Shown here in pieces: positions 1 to 12,700 of a DNA stretch of 64,000 nt. The position numbers and the translations under genes were made by a program. The notes beneath the pieces were generated by a model. That model ran no database searches. It had not been told where the DNA came from and saw only the letters and a list, made by a program, of their open reading frames with translations. Source of the stretch: Termitomyces sp. T153 (lineage: Eukaryota; Basidiomycota; Agaricomycetes; Agaricales; Lyophyllaceae); assembly GCA_018296165.2 (NCBI GenBank), contig JACKQL020000049.1:248001-312000 (forward strand). Reading direction: 5' to 3'. Position 1 is the stretch's first letter, and the number at the start of each line of letters is the position of its first letter.

Positions 1-2035
1 GTGCAGGATCAAAGCAGAGAAGCCGTTGAACCAAGTTCAAGAATTGTCGATTGATAATATCGGTGGGTGGTATGACATCCTAGATATCGAAGGTCAGTCA
101 AGCAGCACAAGAAAACGCATAAGCTACAAACCGTTAGTGGACGCGTTGCGCGAACCTCCTTCTTACTTTGTCGAGAGGCTTTTGCTTTTGGCCAGTCGAG
201 CTTCGCGCCTTCCTTGAAAAATTCAGGCTTAGAGCGCGCACCCGCCCGAGCAAATCGCTCTGGTATCTTGCCCATAACCATCTCCATCATAGCGAGGTGT
301 TCCAGGTTGTCGTGCGTCTGGAACAACGCGATCCCAGTATAAAACTCCACCAGGATACATCCAAGGGAGTAAGCATCGCAGGGATAGGACCAGCCTAGAC
401 CTATATGACGAGTCAGAGTGTGTGATAAAGAGAATAAGGTTGTCTCATACCTAGAATGATCTCGGGAGCACGATAGTGTCGGGTAGACACCACAGTTGAA
501 TGGTATTCGGACTCGAATGTGGCAGATCCAAAATCAATTAGCCGGATTTCAGTCGATTCCAATATACGCTTCATCTTGGGAGTTGAATTTCGCTGGACAA
601 CGTACGATTGAAAATTTTACAGATATAGAACAAGAATTGTGCCCACCTTGCCGCTAGAAGAAGGCACCGAAACTGTCCGGTAATCATTACAAACAAGCAA
701 GATATTTTCTGGCTTCAGATCAGTGTGGATTAGATGGAGATCGTGGAGAACTGCATTTCCCGGATGAGGAGTCATCAAAGCATCCAGCAAGATTAAACAT
801 ACATGCCACGCTGCCTAACAGTTGTCGAGCAAAATCCTGAATGTGGTGACGAGGAAAAGGGGCGAATTCATTCTCCTTGAGGAAGTCGTATACACACATT
901 CCCAGGAGCTCTGAGACCAAACATATGTGGTTCCGATGATCAAACCAGTGAAGTAGATGTATGCATTTGCTGTGAAAGGGATAAGAGGAATGTTGTGAGA
1001 AAATGGAAGCGATGCGTACTTCCTGTTGAGTGGATCACGTTCTTTAAGTTTTTGAAGCACTCGGACCTCGATTTTACTGGCATCACGATACTTAGGAATA
1101 GCTCGAATAATCTTGATTGCCACCCGAGTACTGGTATGGGTATCGATCGCTTCAACGACCTTGCCGAAAGTTCCTTGTCCGAGTAGTCGGACAGTTCGAT
1201 CTGTGAAGGGGAGTAAGTAGTTGAACTGGAAACAGTGATCGTATGAAAGACGTACAGCGTCTGTAAAGAATATCATCGGGTACAATGATGTAGTGTCCTT
1301 CCTTGTCGTCACAAACAGAGCTCTTAGAAGCCTGAGAACCAGATCTGTCGACATGTGTAGGAAACCAGAAGTAGATGGAAAACCTACATCGTCGGTGGCG
1401 GCAGTGCTTTTGCTGTCCCAGGACTTTGTCTGGGCTACTTGCTGCGCCTGGTGACCGCTGGCAGCAAGTTTCTTCGTGACCGGCGCACGGACCTCCTCGG
1501 GATGTTCCCGTTTTCTCTTCTTTGGAGCAGGTGCCACGATTGCAGATGAGGAGGTGGAAGAAAGGGCCTGGGCCTCTGCAGCAGCCCTGGCCCTCGTTCT
1601 TATCGGGGCAGAGTAAATCGGGGGCTGATAAGAGGCTGAAAAAGCGCCGGTATGGGTCGTAGCGGGTGAGAGAGTTGGTGGAGGAGGTGTATCTTCGATG
1701 ACGATCACTTCTCTGAGGGTGCCGTCGCTGTCTACTTCCTGGACCTCGCTGTAGCTGACAGTATACTGATGTGCGCGTTTGCGCTTGCGAGCGGTGAGCG
1801 GTGGGGTGGGCATTACGCTTGGACCAGGGTTTACATTGTGATGGGCGTAGTGGTGGCCCAAAATTGGCGGAAGCTGGTGGACCGCCTGCATGGTCTGGGC
1901 GAGGATGAACGACGTGGTGGCAGACGGAAAGAGGGAAACGGGGCGAGTTTGGAATTCGACAGCTAAATGGAGGTCACCCACCACCAACCAAACCGTATCT
2001 GTTATTCGTTGTTTGCGGCTGAGCCACACCTCCAT
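1..2035 (-). CDS. LAMMER/CLK-family dual-specificity protein kinase (3' end outside window)
   Basis: Eight exons read on the minus strand: 1388-2035, 1256-1331, 1020-1200, 803-969, 647-750, 451-592, 132-400 and 1-79; all junctions keep frame with GT-AG borders. Visible in order: a low-complexity, Pro/Ser-rich N-terminus of about 215 residues with basic patches (RKRKR, KKRKR) that look like nuclear signals; the glycine loop [14 protein letters not shown] lysine; catalytic loop [16 protein letters not shown]; the activation segment ending STRHYRAPE; and the family signature [11 protein letters not shown]. This belongs to the Kns1/Lkh1/CLK family, nuclear kinases that phosphorylate SR-type splicing factors and control growth and stress responses. 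The signature reads LAMMEM instead of LAMMER, a conservative family variation. The protein is cut by the window edge shortly after [11 protein letters not shown], so only the last part of the kinase lobe is missing. The start is the first ATG of the open frame; an internal Met (MQAVHQL) is an alternative. Confidence 0.93.
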
Positions 2036-3360
2036 TCCATTTTGTCTAGCCTAATTCTCTCTTGCATGTACTGAATTTCCTAAGCAGCCAACTATCCACA
2101 GCTTTCCTGAGAAACCACCCGAGTTCGCTGCCAGATGGTTCTGGCATGGTCACACCTGACCCAGCACATCCAAATTCGGCCCAGTCTCCAAAGTCGCGGC
2201 AGGATCATTCAGTAGATAAACATGTTCGGACTTTGACTTGCCGACATTTCCAATCTCAAAAAATTATTTTTCTTGTCCAGCATCATGATCATGGCAATTC
2301 GCGGTTTGCACCTGTGACACAAGTCGCGGCCAGAGATGCTTACTCAAATATCGATGCCCCAAAATACGTGCCTTGATCAATCATTGGAAACCTGTCAAAT
2401 AGCCTTAGTGGTGGCCCGTGTTTTGCGTCACTTTGATGACTGCTGGGCCAGTGTCCCCTTGTCCGTGTCGGTCATAAGGAAAGATCTTCAGACCTCTGCA
2501 GGAGAGTGAGACGTTTCTGGTTCTGTGGCGGTGTTCGCTTGACAAGAGCTTTCAGAAGAATCAAGAACGGCGCCCACCCAACATAACGTTTTGACACTTT
2601 ACATACTTGCGTACATGCCGCCATTCCTCCAGTCTGTGTACAATCCAGAAGTCAATGGAAACGCGATAATCTACCGAGTATGTCAATGAGTTTAGCCGAT
2701 TTTTGCCTCGTTTGTCGAAACTTTTCAACCAAAGTCATACAGATTCAATTTGACGTCGAGGGCTTCGAGTCATCACTGAATCAATCTTAAGTCTGAGAGA
2801 CAGTTCACATAACATCCCCACTCAAACATCCATTCATCATGTCTTGAAACCTGACCCATTGCGCCTGAAGCGTTGCCTCTACGATAGATCTCCAGACCGA
2901 CTTCTTAGCGCCCGAAGGCCCATTTCGAATCTACGAAAACTCTCTGCCCTTCCTAGAAAACTTTTCAAACATAGTAACGGCCTTTCGAGTTTGTGGATAT
3001 CCCATCTTTTGGATACGACCCGATTACCCTATCGAAACTTCCGACTCCTCTGCCGAACCAAAGAGGTCCGAATTTCCTTGCAGGGACTCATATAGGCTCA
3101 ACATCTTCCTGCGTTGAAGTAACTGCCAGTGAAGAATTCCCTCCTGGGGTCCAGACCCTGATTGATGATTTAAGCATAGGAGAAGTCGAGAATGCTATCA
3201 TCACTAAGTCAGGGTGTAAAGAGAAGACGATGAACTCAAGCATTGAGACATAACAGAAATTTGTGTAGGTGGCTTCCTGACACACATCTAGGTCAATGCG
3301 ACAGTCAACGACGTTCTTGTCCTTGATGTTATCACCTTTCTGAGAGATTGCTTTGGATGG
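2036..3360. other. Intergenic region, no gene supported
   Basis: This stretch separates the divergent kinase start from the GST-like remnant. It has normal CpG content and short open frames on both strands, none with a recognisable domain. A possible two-exon ORF starts at 2614 (MPPFLQSVYNP, donor GTATGT near 2679, acceptor near 2742) but ends after about 37 residues. The frame at 2993-3253 is open for 86 codons and resembles an exon (acidic, LIDDLSIGEVENAI) but I could not connect it to flanking exons. The region could hold an unrecognised or decayed gene; the kinase promoter presumably lies at its left end. Confidence 0.35.
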
Positions 3361-4014
3361 CGAAAACAAGACAGTCACGATCGTGCTCTACGGACGAGCA
3401 AAAACTAGGAGCTCCCGTCTCATAAAATGAGGAAATTTGCCCGAATGGGCCCCATTCTCCCACGTTTGACTCCGAGAAATCAGCTGCCTGAGTTGCTAAA
3501 TGACGCTCCACGAAAAGGTACAACTTTGCATCTCATTCTTTTATGATGTCAACCCTTCTCATGGAAGATCCACCTGTAGGAAATCAGAGCAATCCAAAGG
3601 AGATTCGTCTCCCAGAATTTCTGAAGCTCAGTCACCGCGGCAGAACGCCTGTACCCATCGACGTACCACTCGACCCGCCGACGCACCTGAGCACAGGTAT
3701 GACTAGTGAATAAGAAACCGTCAACAGTACGATCCCTATCAACGAAAGCCTTGCCATCCTTCAGTACATTGAAACATACCACATCCTATATTGGTCTTTA
3801 CTCTCTCTTCTCACTGATTGTGTCGCCTGCGTCCGTACCCTTGCGCTTATGCAGAAGACAGAAAAACTTGATGAACTTGAGGATGCCCATTTTTATGCTC
3901 AGCATACAGGCAGGAAGCTGTGATGCAGTAGAACGCGCACGCTTTATTGCTGCAGTAGATCACGAGCTGTACTACTGGCACGTAAAAAAGACGGCTTTCA
4001 TCTGCAGCTCGTGA
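3361..4014 (+). pseudogene. Decayed glutathione S-transferase-like gene
   Basis: Separate frames give pieces that read like one GST: MTLHEK (3500), then EIRLPEFLKLSHRGRTPV (about 3600-3655), then INESLAILQYIETYH (about 3737-3781), the conserved end of the thioredoxin-like N-domain that contacts glutathione, then DELEDAHFYAQHTG (about 3870-3909) and finally FIAAVDHELYYWHVKKTAFI (about 3942-4001) from the helical C-domain. The last two are in different frames with a TGA between them and no credible intron. In-frame stops precede MTLHEK, and no donor/acceptor pair links the middle pieces in frame. I read this as a pseudogene. Similarity is judged from motif memory only; an intron-rich functional gene with splice sites I missed remains possible. 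Confidence 0.4.
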
Positions 4015-5042
4015 GTTTAGGCTCGCGGATCTTGCATCCTTCCAATCCTGGTATATATGATGCATCGTGAGTTTGAATGGCGCCGCCAGACAGATTCAGG
4101 CTCCAGAGATGCGTGGTCGCCTTTGAAAGTCTATTGACAAAGAGAACGGGAACGCGGAGGAATGGAGGGGTTTGCACAGAAATTTTGACCCGCTGGATGG
4201 GGCAAAAGGGAAGAACTCATATCTAGAAGGGGACCAAAAGAACACGGAAGGGCTTTATAATAGGCAAGGGTACGTCAATCAAGCTAAGTCGTTTCTATTG
4301 TGCCTTGAATGATTTTCCCCATACTGTCTATAGATGTCTGATAAGGGCAGCTTCAGACTAGTGTATAGGAATAGCCATAATATTTAGTATGTGTGCTGCT
4401 AGCTATAATTACAGCACAGAATTTGTTCCAGCGGGAACGTGTCTGCGATCACACTCTCAAGAATGGTATGGTCCTCGCAGTTTTGTACCAGGTCCTAGTG
4501 TTCCGTCGATTCCATCAAAGTCAACGCCATTCTCCGGGGCTAGGGCACTTCGATCAATAGATGTACGGTATCTATGAATTCATATCTTTCGGTTCGCCAT
4601 TCTGGTCACAGACCATTCCGATATCGTGACGTGCGTGTCCAAACTTCACTCCGGATAGCCGCAAGTGTCTCAGTCCCTCAGATGTCCTCCTTGCCTGGGA
4701 TTTTATGTGTAAAGGAATGATGCTTGGCTAGCTGAGCTTTTTGTGAGAGAAGACAGAAGCTTCAATTGTGTCGCGTCTGTCGATGCAGGGGTTTCGACAT
4801 AATCTTGCTATGAATACATGGAACAGCTGGCTCATGCTGTGCCCAATGGAAATTGGGATTTGCAACGAACCGGTCAACTCGGCCGCAGCATGTCAACCTC
4901 GTCACGCTCAAATTACACGAGGGATGCACCAGCTCATCATCCGTAACGTAAGACATGCTTATTTTTTCTGGCTTGAAGAAGAGATGCATAATTGATCTTA
5001 CTTACGACGACACAATAATGAATCATTGATAAGCACGACTTG
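4015..5042. other. Intergenic region, nothing recognised
   Basis: About 1 kb between the GST remnant and the 3' end of the P450. Only short frames (up to 75 codons) occur, on both strands, overlapping each other and without domain features. Composition and CpG content resemble the host-gene flank rather than the repeat block. Confidence 0.4.
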
Positions 5043-7561
5043 TCATACTATCTCCATCTTGAGTGGCAGCTGAGGCTGCTCACTGGGGGAACCTTTAACT
5101 GTCGGGCTTGTGATGCCAGTCATCTGCCAGACAATCTCCTTCTCTGGAGGATAGAAACGGAAATGGGCTACAAGGGTGGATAGGACGACCTCTTATGTAA
5201 AAAGTAGGTGAGTCGAATAGGAATTGACAAAGGTCACCACTTACTCATTTCCAGCTGAGAGAATTTGAATCCAATACATGCTCGGCCGCCACCGAGGAAA
5301 GTCATCCTGAAAGACGTGTCAGCCAATCTGAAAGGGACAAACGGAACATCATTAGAGCTAACAGATGAGAATAGATACCCGGTAAATGAGCTTCGTGGAT
5401 AACTTCCGGCAGAGGTGAGAGCCATCTCTCAGGTTTCCACTCAAGAGCATCCGGGCCCCACAACAGAGGGTCCCGGTTGGCGTTCAAGATAGATATAAAA
5501 ATTCTGGTATTCTTGGGGACCAAAATAGAGTCCATTTCATGTCCATCCAGTCCCTTGATAGGAGTGGACAAGGGTAGAACAATTTCTTGCCGAGCACTAA
5601 ACGTAATCTGACTTAGTCAAGTGCAGCATACATCAAAATACTTACACTCTCATGACTCTTGGGACCGGAGGATAACTGCGATGGCGAGAAGGTGTCAGAA
5701 AAGCTACAAGTTCCGGTAACTAACCTACAGGCGCAATGTTTCACGGCATATAGCGTCCATGTATGGGAGGGAAACCAGATCATCATAAGGAATGTCTCCG
5801 CTGTGTTCCTTGTACGCTTCAACGATTTCTGTACGAAGTCGATCTTGAATTTCTGGGTTCATAGCCAAAAGGTGAAGAGTACGCGATAAGGCATTCGAAG
5901 TTGTGTCAGTAGCGGCGAAGGTAAAAGTCCTATGCACGAGTGCTTGCAACGGTGGATGAGGGAAACTATGATTTCAACTTACGACATCTGCAAAACGGTC
6001 GCTAGTCAGTGATTGAAATGAGGGATTTTGAAAAACATGCCTGGCCCAAGACTTCACTGTCCGGTAATTTATCTTCCTCAGAAGCATCCATGTTTGCTTT
6101 CACTGATTGATATCCAATGAACCACACTCCATCAAGGATACATAACTACTCACTCAGAATGCTCAGAATATCCTTTGCCTGGTCGACTTGCTTTGAAAGA
6201 GCCTCGTCGCCCTCCTTCAAAGTCCGCTTCTTCCCTTCAAAAATCTCCGTTGTGGTGCGATCCAGTGTATCAACAATGTCACGCATCGCACGGATTCTTT
6301 TCATGGGAATATGGTCCACGACCCATCTCCTGAACCGAGGTGAACCGATCTTGACAAGAGTTGGCAGTAAATACTCGCGTAGTAACATCATCTTCGCAGT
6401 CGTAGGGCTGTCGAAAGCAACATCAGAGCGCAAGGTCATTGGATTTTTGACGAGACGCATACCTGAGCGCTTTCGCCGCCTCACTGAACGGGTGTGGCGT
6501 GGCACCCTCCATCAGTGAATCAAGAGTATATCCAAAACCGCTTTGTCCAATCATTTCAAGAGCAGCTCGACTCATCCAATGTAAAATATCAATCTTAATA
6601 GACAGTGAACGTTGACGATTTAGCATAATCAGATATAAGCTTACCTCCTGGGGACCAGTAATCAACTTTTTGTTCATTGCAGTTTTGAGCTACACAATAC
6701 TTGAGTGTTGGCTGCATAATATTGTCACATACTACAAACTTTGTTTGCAACATCCTTGAACATAGGAACTTCGAGAGATGGCAAGTTAGTGTTTTGCAAT
6801 CCAAGGGAGTGTTAGCTCATACTCATATGGCGCATATGAACAATCGAAAACACCGGGTTCAACATCTTGCGTTGCCTTTTGTGATGATCCCCTATCTTAA
6901 GTTAGTCAACCGGCATATCTGAAACTGGCATCTTGAGCACCTTGTGTGGATAAAAGACCCTCGCCAAAGATAAGACTATTAGAACTACAACAGTGTTAGA
7001 ATAGCGATAGAAAATTCGGTTGGGAAGGGGTATACGCAAAGAATGCGCTTGTTTCTTCGTATATTGCTTGGTCCTATTCTTTAGAGATCAAGACAAAGTT
7101 AGCTATTTTGCTTCGGGCAGACTAACCTTCACAACGATATGGTGCATTGCCTTTGGGTCAAACAAGTATAGGTACTTAGACTGTGGAAAATAGGTCAAGA
7201 GACCCGGATGCAGGATACTCATAGGGGCTCACCCCAAACAGCCCATTGATTCTGATCACTCTGCCGACTAATTATTCAACGAGTCAGGTACTAGATCATT
7301 GTTACGAGATAAGAAAAAGAACCCTACACTGTTCGGCAATCTTGGCATGAAAGTTCCAGGAGGAAACGCTGAACAGCTGCCCCAGGTTGCCTAAGCGGGT
7401 CTGAGTCCATTGAGTCGGGGTTGGCGATTTTACATACCGTGAATCAGTGACTCTGATTTGGGGCCTGGTATATTATCGAGATCCGTCCTGATAGAAAGCT
7501 GTCGCAGAGCCCAGCCCAGGGTAAAAAGGAGAAGAACGCCCGGTACTATTGCGACAAACAT
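5043..7561 (-). CDS. Cytochrome P450 monooxygenase, 18 exons, complete
   Basis: Exons (minus strand): 7438-7561, 7328-7390, 7233-7267, 7127-7180, 7036-7073, 6941-6984, 6823-6891, 6740-6768, 6645-6689, 6463-6593, 6154-6407, 6041-6102, 5983-5987, 5729-5929, 5646-5675, 5363-5596, 5245-5306 and 5043-5191. They sum to 1629 nt, 542 residues, normal for a fungal microsomal P450. Residues 1-20 form a hydrophobic signal anchor (MFVAIVPGVLLLFTLGWALR), followed by the IPGP hinge at about 31. The I-helix oxygen-binding motif reads AATDTTS, the K-helix ExxR reads ETLR, the PERF region reads KPERW, and the heme loop reads FLGGGRACIG with the axial cysteine. The enzyme should sit on the ER membrane and need an NADPH-P450 reductase. 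Substrate is not predictable; family assignment within the fungal CYPs was not attempted. Exon 13 is a 5-nt microexon and intron 12 uses a GC donor. Confidence 0.93.
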
Positions 7562-8275
7562 GACGTTGAATTGCAGCTGAACATGGTAGGTAAGCTACCC
7601 TTTATACGTTTGTAAGTACCGACTTCAACATTGGCTCTTCGGAGCGATGACAAGTACCTGCGTACGTGTATGACTTCTTATTTGTATGTCATGGGGTCAC
7701 TAGCCGAAAAGATGATTGCGGGAGAAGGGTATCGTTCTCAGAACTGTGAATCAGCGTTATCATGTCAGATGAATAAAGAGGAACCGGAAACCCACCAGAT
7801 GAAGCGATGGAGCCATGCACATGACGTGAAGGTCGCAAACTAACCGTGGAGTTAATATAGCCAAGCACATTGTCTCCAGTACCATACGCAGACTAGTCAT
7901 CAATCGGGTTCGTACGTTCGTACGTGTGGAGACTCAAATACCAATTTTAGTAAGCAGTACCACCTTTCCCCGACCAATTGAATACAAGGTATTGATAAAC
8001 TGCTCCGAGTCTAGCCAGGCACTCAATTGGCAGAAAAAAACATCCCTTCGCGATGCGGGAGACTTGTCTTTATCATGAATTAAGAATAGATCGGAACCCT
8101 GGACTTCGTAATGGCCCCTGTGCGCAACATAGAATTTTATCAATTGAAGTTGACGGACTGTTGCAATGCTCTTATGCATCGCTGAGACATCCTTTGTCAA
8201 CTTGAATGTCTAACTAGCGCCACTCGTTGGAAACTGCTAAACCTACGCTGAGAGCCTACGCGACAGGAAAACGAA
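7562..8275. other. Intergenic region upstream of the P450
   Basis: This holds the presumed P450 promoter. Open frames of 70 codons (+, 7631-7843) and 88 codons (-, 7934-8200) show no domain and no supporting context. A short palindromic run of CGTACG units lies near 7905-7925. Nothing else is recognised. Confidence 0.4.
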
Positions 8276-8580
8276 TCCTCAGTGTACGTCGCAGTAAGGA
8301 AGAACAACTAGGATTGATCGTACCTACGCGACAGAGAAACGACGAGTACGCGTAGATATTAGTATATAACAAATGAAAAGAAAGACATGCACACTCACAT
8401 CCTCAGTGTCCGTTGCAGTAAGGAAGAACAACCAAGATTGATCGTACCTACGCGACAGGAAGAAGACTAGTACGCGTAGATATCACTATATAACAGATCA
8501 AAAGAAAGACATGCACACTCACATCCTCAGTGTCCGTCGCAGTAAGGAAGAACAACTGAGGGATTGAGTGCCACGTCGAC
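8276..8580. repeat. Tandem repeat, 124-bp period, about 2.5 units
   Basis: The phrase CCTCAGTGT followed by a CGCAGTAAGGAAGAACAAC-like block starts near 8276, 8400 and 8524, an exact 124-bp period. Units share CTACGCGACAG, GTACGCGTAGATAT and GACATGCACACTCACATC blocks. The sequence is CpG-rich. A diverged, CpG-poor copy lies in opposite orientation at about 44,180-44,480, so this is part of a dispersed repeat, not a unique locus. No coding potential is visible. Confidence 0.8.
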
Positions 8581-8702
8581 GCGTCAAATAGCTCGAACAA
8601 CACGTGACCATGTAGTGTACCGGTTCTGCCTAAAATGGAACAGGCCGGAGTTGCACACGACAAAACCAGTTTGACTACCTGTCCCATTAGAACAAACCAC
8701 GT

Positions 8703-9432
8703 TGTTGCGACCCGATGCGCAAGCACCGTGACCTGAGTTGCCGGCAAACGAGGACACAACGGTAAATGGCCACTCAGGGCCAAGTGGTGATGGAGGACAA
8801 AGGCTAAAAGGACAGTGAACAACAATGGACAAATTAAGTATATATATCAGAGTTACACGCCAGCCACCCTCAGTCAGTTATACACAGTGACTGAGGGTGA
8901 GCACAATACATACTATGAACCTTGAATACCCTACTTATGCATACCATAGATACTTACTGTGATATTAGTCATGTGTCAATTGAGTCAATTATATGCAGTG
9001 ACTGAGGATACTTATATACTTTCCGAATTTGGCATGTGAGGTATGCATAAACAGATTTGATGGATTTGACACTGGATCCATGAACAAAACCTCGACATCT
9101 GCTGACAAAAATTGTAAGTCTGGTTGCTGTTCCTGCTGTAGTAACAGATTAGACAGTGGATCTGCCATTGTGTGTAACAGATTCACTGATAAAAATTGCA
9201 TTTTCACCAGCAGATCTGGTGCTGAAAACATGTTTCTATCAATCCCTATTTCCACATCAATATCCATTGGTTTATTGTGACCTGTATTAGCTGTTGGCAC
9301 ATGAGCATGCTGCTCCCAGTGAGCCAGAGCAAGCTGTTCACAAATATGCAGCATGTTAGTACAAACTGTGTCTCGGCATCTTGGCCAGTTGGAATGTTGA
9401 TGTCATAATGTGATGTGACTTGGAGTCTAACA
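8703..9432 (+). repeat. Copia 5' LTR (730 bp)
   Basis: It starts TG and ends CA. The first 150 bp still contain many CpGs; beyond about 8860 CpG is rare. Compared with the 3' LTR start (13066), its CGACCCG, GCGC, CCGT and CCGG sites correspond to CAATCTG, GTGC, CTGT and TTGG. It contains a perfect 12-bp inverted repeat at 8865-8876/8888-8899. TATATATAT near 8840 may be a promoter element. Confidence 0.85.
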
Positions 9433-9759
9433 AGTTATGTATATTATTGCTGCTTCAAAATCTGAAGTCTGAACCTCACACCTACATGTGAGCAAAGACT
9501 GCTTACTTGTTATTGTTAGGCTCAGCACCTGATCTGATCTTGTTATCTGTTATTTATGCAATGATTGCATACCACTACACAACCATCTTTGTTTTGCTCT
9601 AAACAACAACAAAATGGCACTGATCAGCAAGAGTATAGATGTGACTTGTTGACAACTCAGCTAATCCAATTGTTCTCCCCATTGGAGAGATCATGTCATT
9701 GTAGACAGGACACATTCTGTACAAGGACAACAGAAAGTACACAGACTGGGCATAGACAA

Positions 9760-12700
9760 TGAAACTTGAGCTTTCCATGGTCCAACTATGGGACTACATG
9801 TTTGACAGCCCCCACCCCAAACCCATGTATGAACTGTGAACCTACCATGCCTGAGTGTCTAACAGAAGGTTGTTCCTTCCTTCTAAGGGCCATTTCTTCC
9901 TTAAAGCAGAAACTGTGTGCTGAGGAGGATGACCCAGTGGCTCTGTGGGCTTATTTGAAGGAGCACCATGGTGGTGCAGTCCCCATAAAACAGATTCACC
10001 TTCTACAGGAAGCTCTTATGACAAAATGTAGGTGGATTTCTTAAAGTTAATTGTTGTGTTGTCAGCTCTCTCAGAGAAGTCCTTTTCACACATCCAATCA
10101 ATCATCTTGTGTGACCTCAAGCAGGCAGGGGATGCTAGGAAACATGGACTGACAGAGATTAGATAATTCTTAGAGGGGGGAATGAACATTACTAGAGGCA
10201 GACAAGTCTACTATGATGCCAGCAGACATGCAGCCTGATGCATTCACTGCAAGAGTGTTCAAAGGAAGTAACTTAATCTGCTCTACTTGTAAGGTCTGGA
10301 AGCAACCTGGGCAGGTGTATATGAGACACACTGCTCCTTTGTGCATCCTGGAGGGAGATGCCATGGAAGGCAAGACTGCCAAAGAATTACATTCCTCACT
10401 ACAAGAATCTGAAGAAGGAGAAAGAGAAGAGGAAAACATCAAAGATCACCTTCACACCAACAGGAGGGGGTAGTACATTTACTATTGAAGGTGACTCAGA
10501 GACAGTTGCAGAATACTTGGCTACACAGACAGTGAAGACTACCCCAACAAAGACAAAGCCAGATTGTGCAGGCTTAGCATCTGATGTTGGGCCTCTCAGC
10601 AGACCTTTGACTGAAGCTGAAGGGCTTGAGTTTGATGCATTGGTCACAATTGAGGAGGAGCCTAGAATGAATGTGAAATGGAATGAGCACACTAGGATTG
10701 AGGAGCAGATTTTTTCATGTGAGACTCAACCATCATCCAAACCATTCTTTCTTGATTCTGGCACTATGGTACATATTTCCCTCAATGCAACTGACTTCAT
10801 TGCAATTGATCCTATCAAATAAAAGCCAATCCATGAAGTGGGAGGATCTTCTATTACTGCCATGGGAGCTGGTACTATATACCTGAGCTGTGCAGGAGGA
10901 ATCTGTATAGAACTTGAAAATGCACTTTTTATTGCAAAATCAATGGTACAATTATTATCTTCAAGAAAACTAGCACAACAGGCCAAGGCTACTACCACCT
11001 TTCATGACATCAGTGTCACTATTCACAAGAAAGTCAATGGCAAAATCAGTTGTACTGGCACACTTATCAAGAACTCATCAAGACCTTGCCCTTGCAGTAT
11101 ATACCCTCCCTGACATCCAATCATGGCATCTTTGACTCAGACATACAAACTACTAATCCATCATGCAGATGGCATGTGCCAGGATGATACAAGGTATGCC
11201 CACCTCCTTTCCTTCCAAACCTTTGAAGTGTGACCATTGTATCCTGTGCAAGCAGACTAGGACACTGGTACCAAAGAAGAGGGGGGAAGGGGAAGGGCAT
11301 AGGGCAACAAGGAGGCTAGAAATAATCTGGGTGAATCTCATGGGAAAAGCTGCCATGACATCTCATACTGGAAGTAATTATATTATGAATGTCATTGATG
11401 ATCACATGAATAAACCTTGGTTGATCCCTCTCAAAGTCAAGGATGATGGTTTTGAAGAGCTTAAAGCATGATTCTGGCATGCAAAATAAAGCTGGTTTGC
11501 ACTTCAAGTTTTTAAGGACTGGTCATGATGGAGTGTTGAATGTAGAAGAGTACAAGGCCTGGTACAAGCAAAAAGGTATCAACTTGGAGGTGGCAACACT
11601 ATACACCTCTGCACACATAGGCAGTGTGGAACATATGCATAGAACACTTATGGGGAAGACTTGCACTATGAGGCTGGCAGCAAAATGCTCACCATATTTA
11701 TGGGGTTCTTACCATGGCTCACATCCATGGGAAACCAAAGACATCATCAGTATGTGATGTTACTCTGGATGAGCTACAGTATGAAAAGCAACCAAATTAC
11801 TCAGACATTTGTGAAATTGGGTGTAGAGTGTTTGGACTGATACAGAACAAACATAACCCCAAGATTTTTGTTTGATCCATTGAGTGCATTCTAATCAGGT
11901 ACAATCCAAACTCAAAGGCCTATAGATGTTATGATCTGGCTGCAAAGAAAGTTTAGAGCTCTTACCATGTTTGGTTCATTGAGAGCCAGAATGACCTGAG
12001 ATCACCTACCCCAGAACAGAACCAAATTCAGGGAGAAGATGAACCCAGATTCTCCACCATGCCTTCCATTGCCAAAAATGCTACTGGAAAACCAATGATT
12101 ATCATCCAAGACAAAGAAGAAGAAGAACCTGTGCCAGGGATACATGGCACAATTGTCAAAATTCCACCAGGGGATGAAGTAATTGACTTTTCTGAAGGAA
12201 TCAAACCCACCAATAAACCACAGACCATCCACCCAAGTAGTGATTCTAACAGAGAAAGCCAGTCATGAAGAATAAGGGGAAACATGCACAGAAAGGGCCA
12301 TCTGGGAGTCAAGAGAGGCAGCAGACAGGATAAGAGAAGGGAGAGCCAAACACTGGAAAACCAAAGAGGAAATGAGATCACTTGATGATGTTGTTAATGA
12401 ACCCAATCTAAATCAGATCCTGTCAGTGCTTAATGCAATTGGGGAATCACAAGACCTGAACCTTGAAGATGATCCCAATATCCCAAGGACAGGAGGTGAA
12501 GAACTCATCCAATGGGCTGAGATGGAAGGAGTTTTACTGGGATGAATTGGAGTCACTAAAGGAGATGGGGGTGTGGACACTGGTTGTGTGGGAGGAAGTA
12601 CCTGCAAGACCACAGGTATTGGAGGGCTGGCCAGTGTTTTTGATCAAGCATGATGAGAATGGTAGGATCACCCAATTCAAAACATGCCATGTTGTACAAG

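Noticed and set aside
2062..2376. 104-codon plus-strand ORF as a gene
   Set aside because: It starts just upstream of the divergent kinase gene, has no domain, no intron structure and no supporting context.
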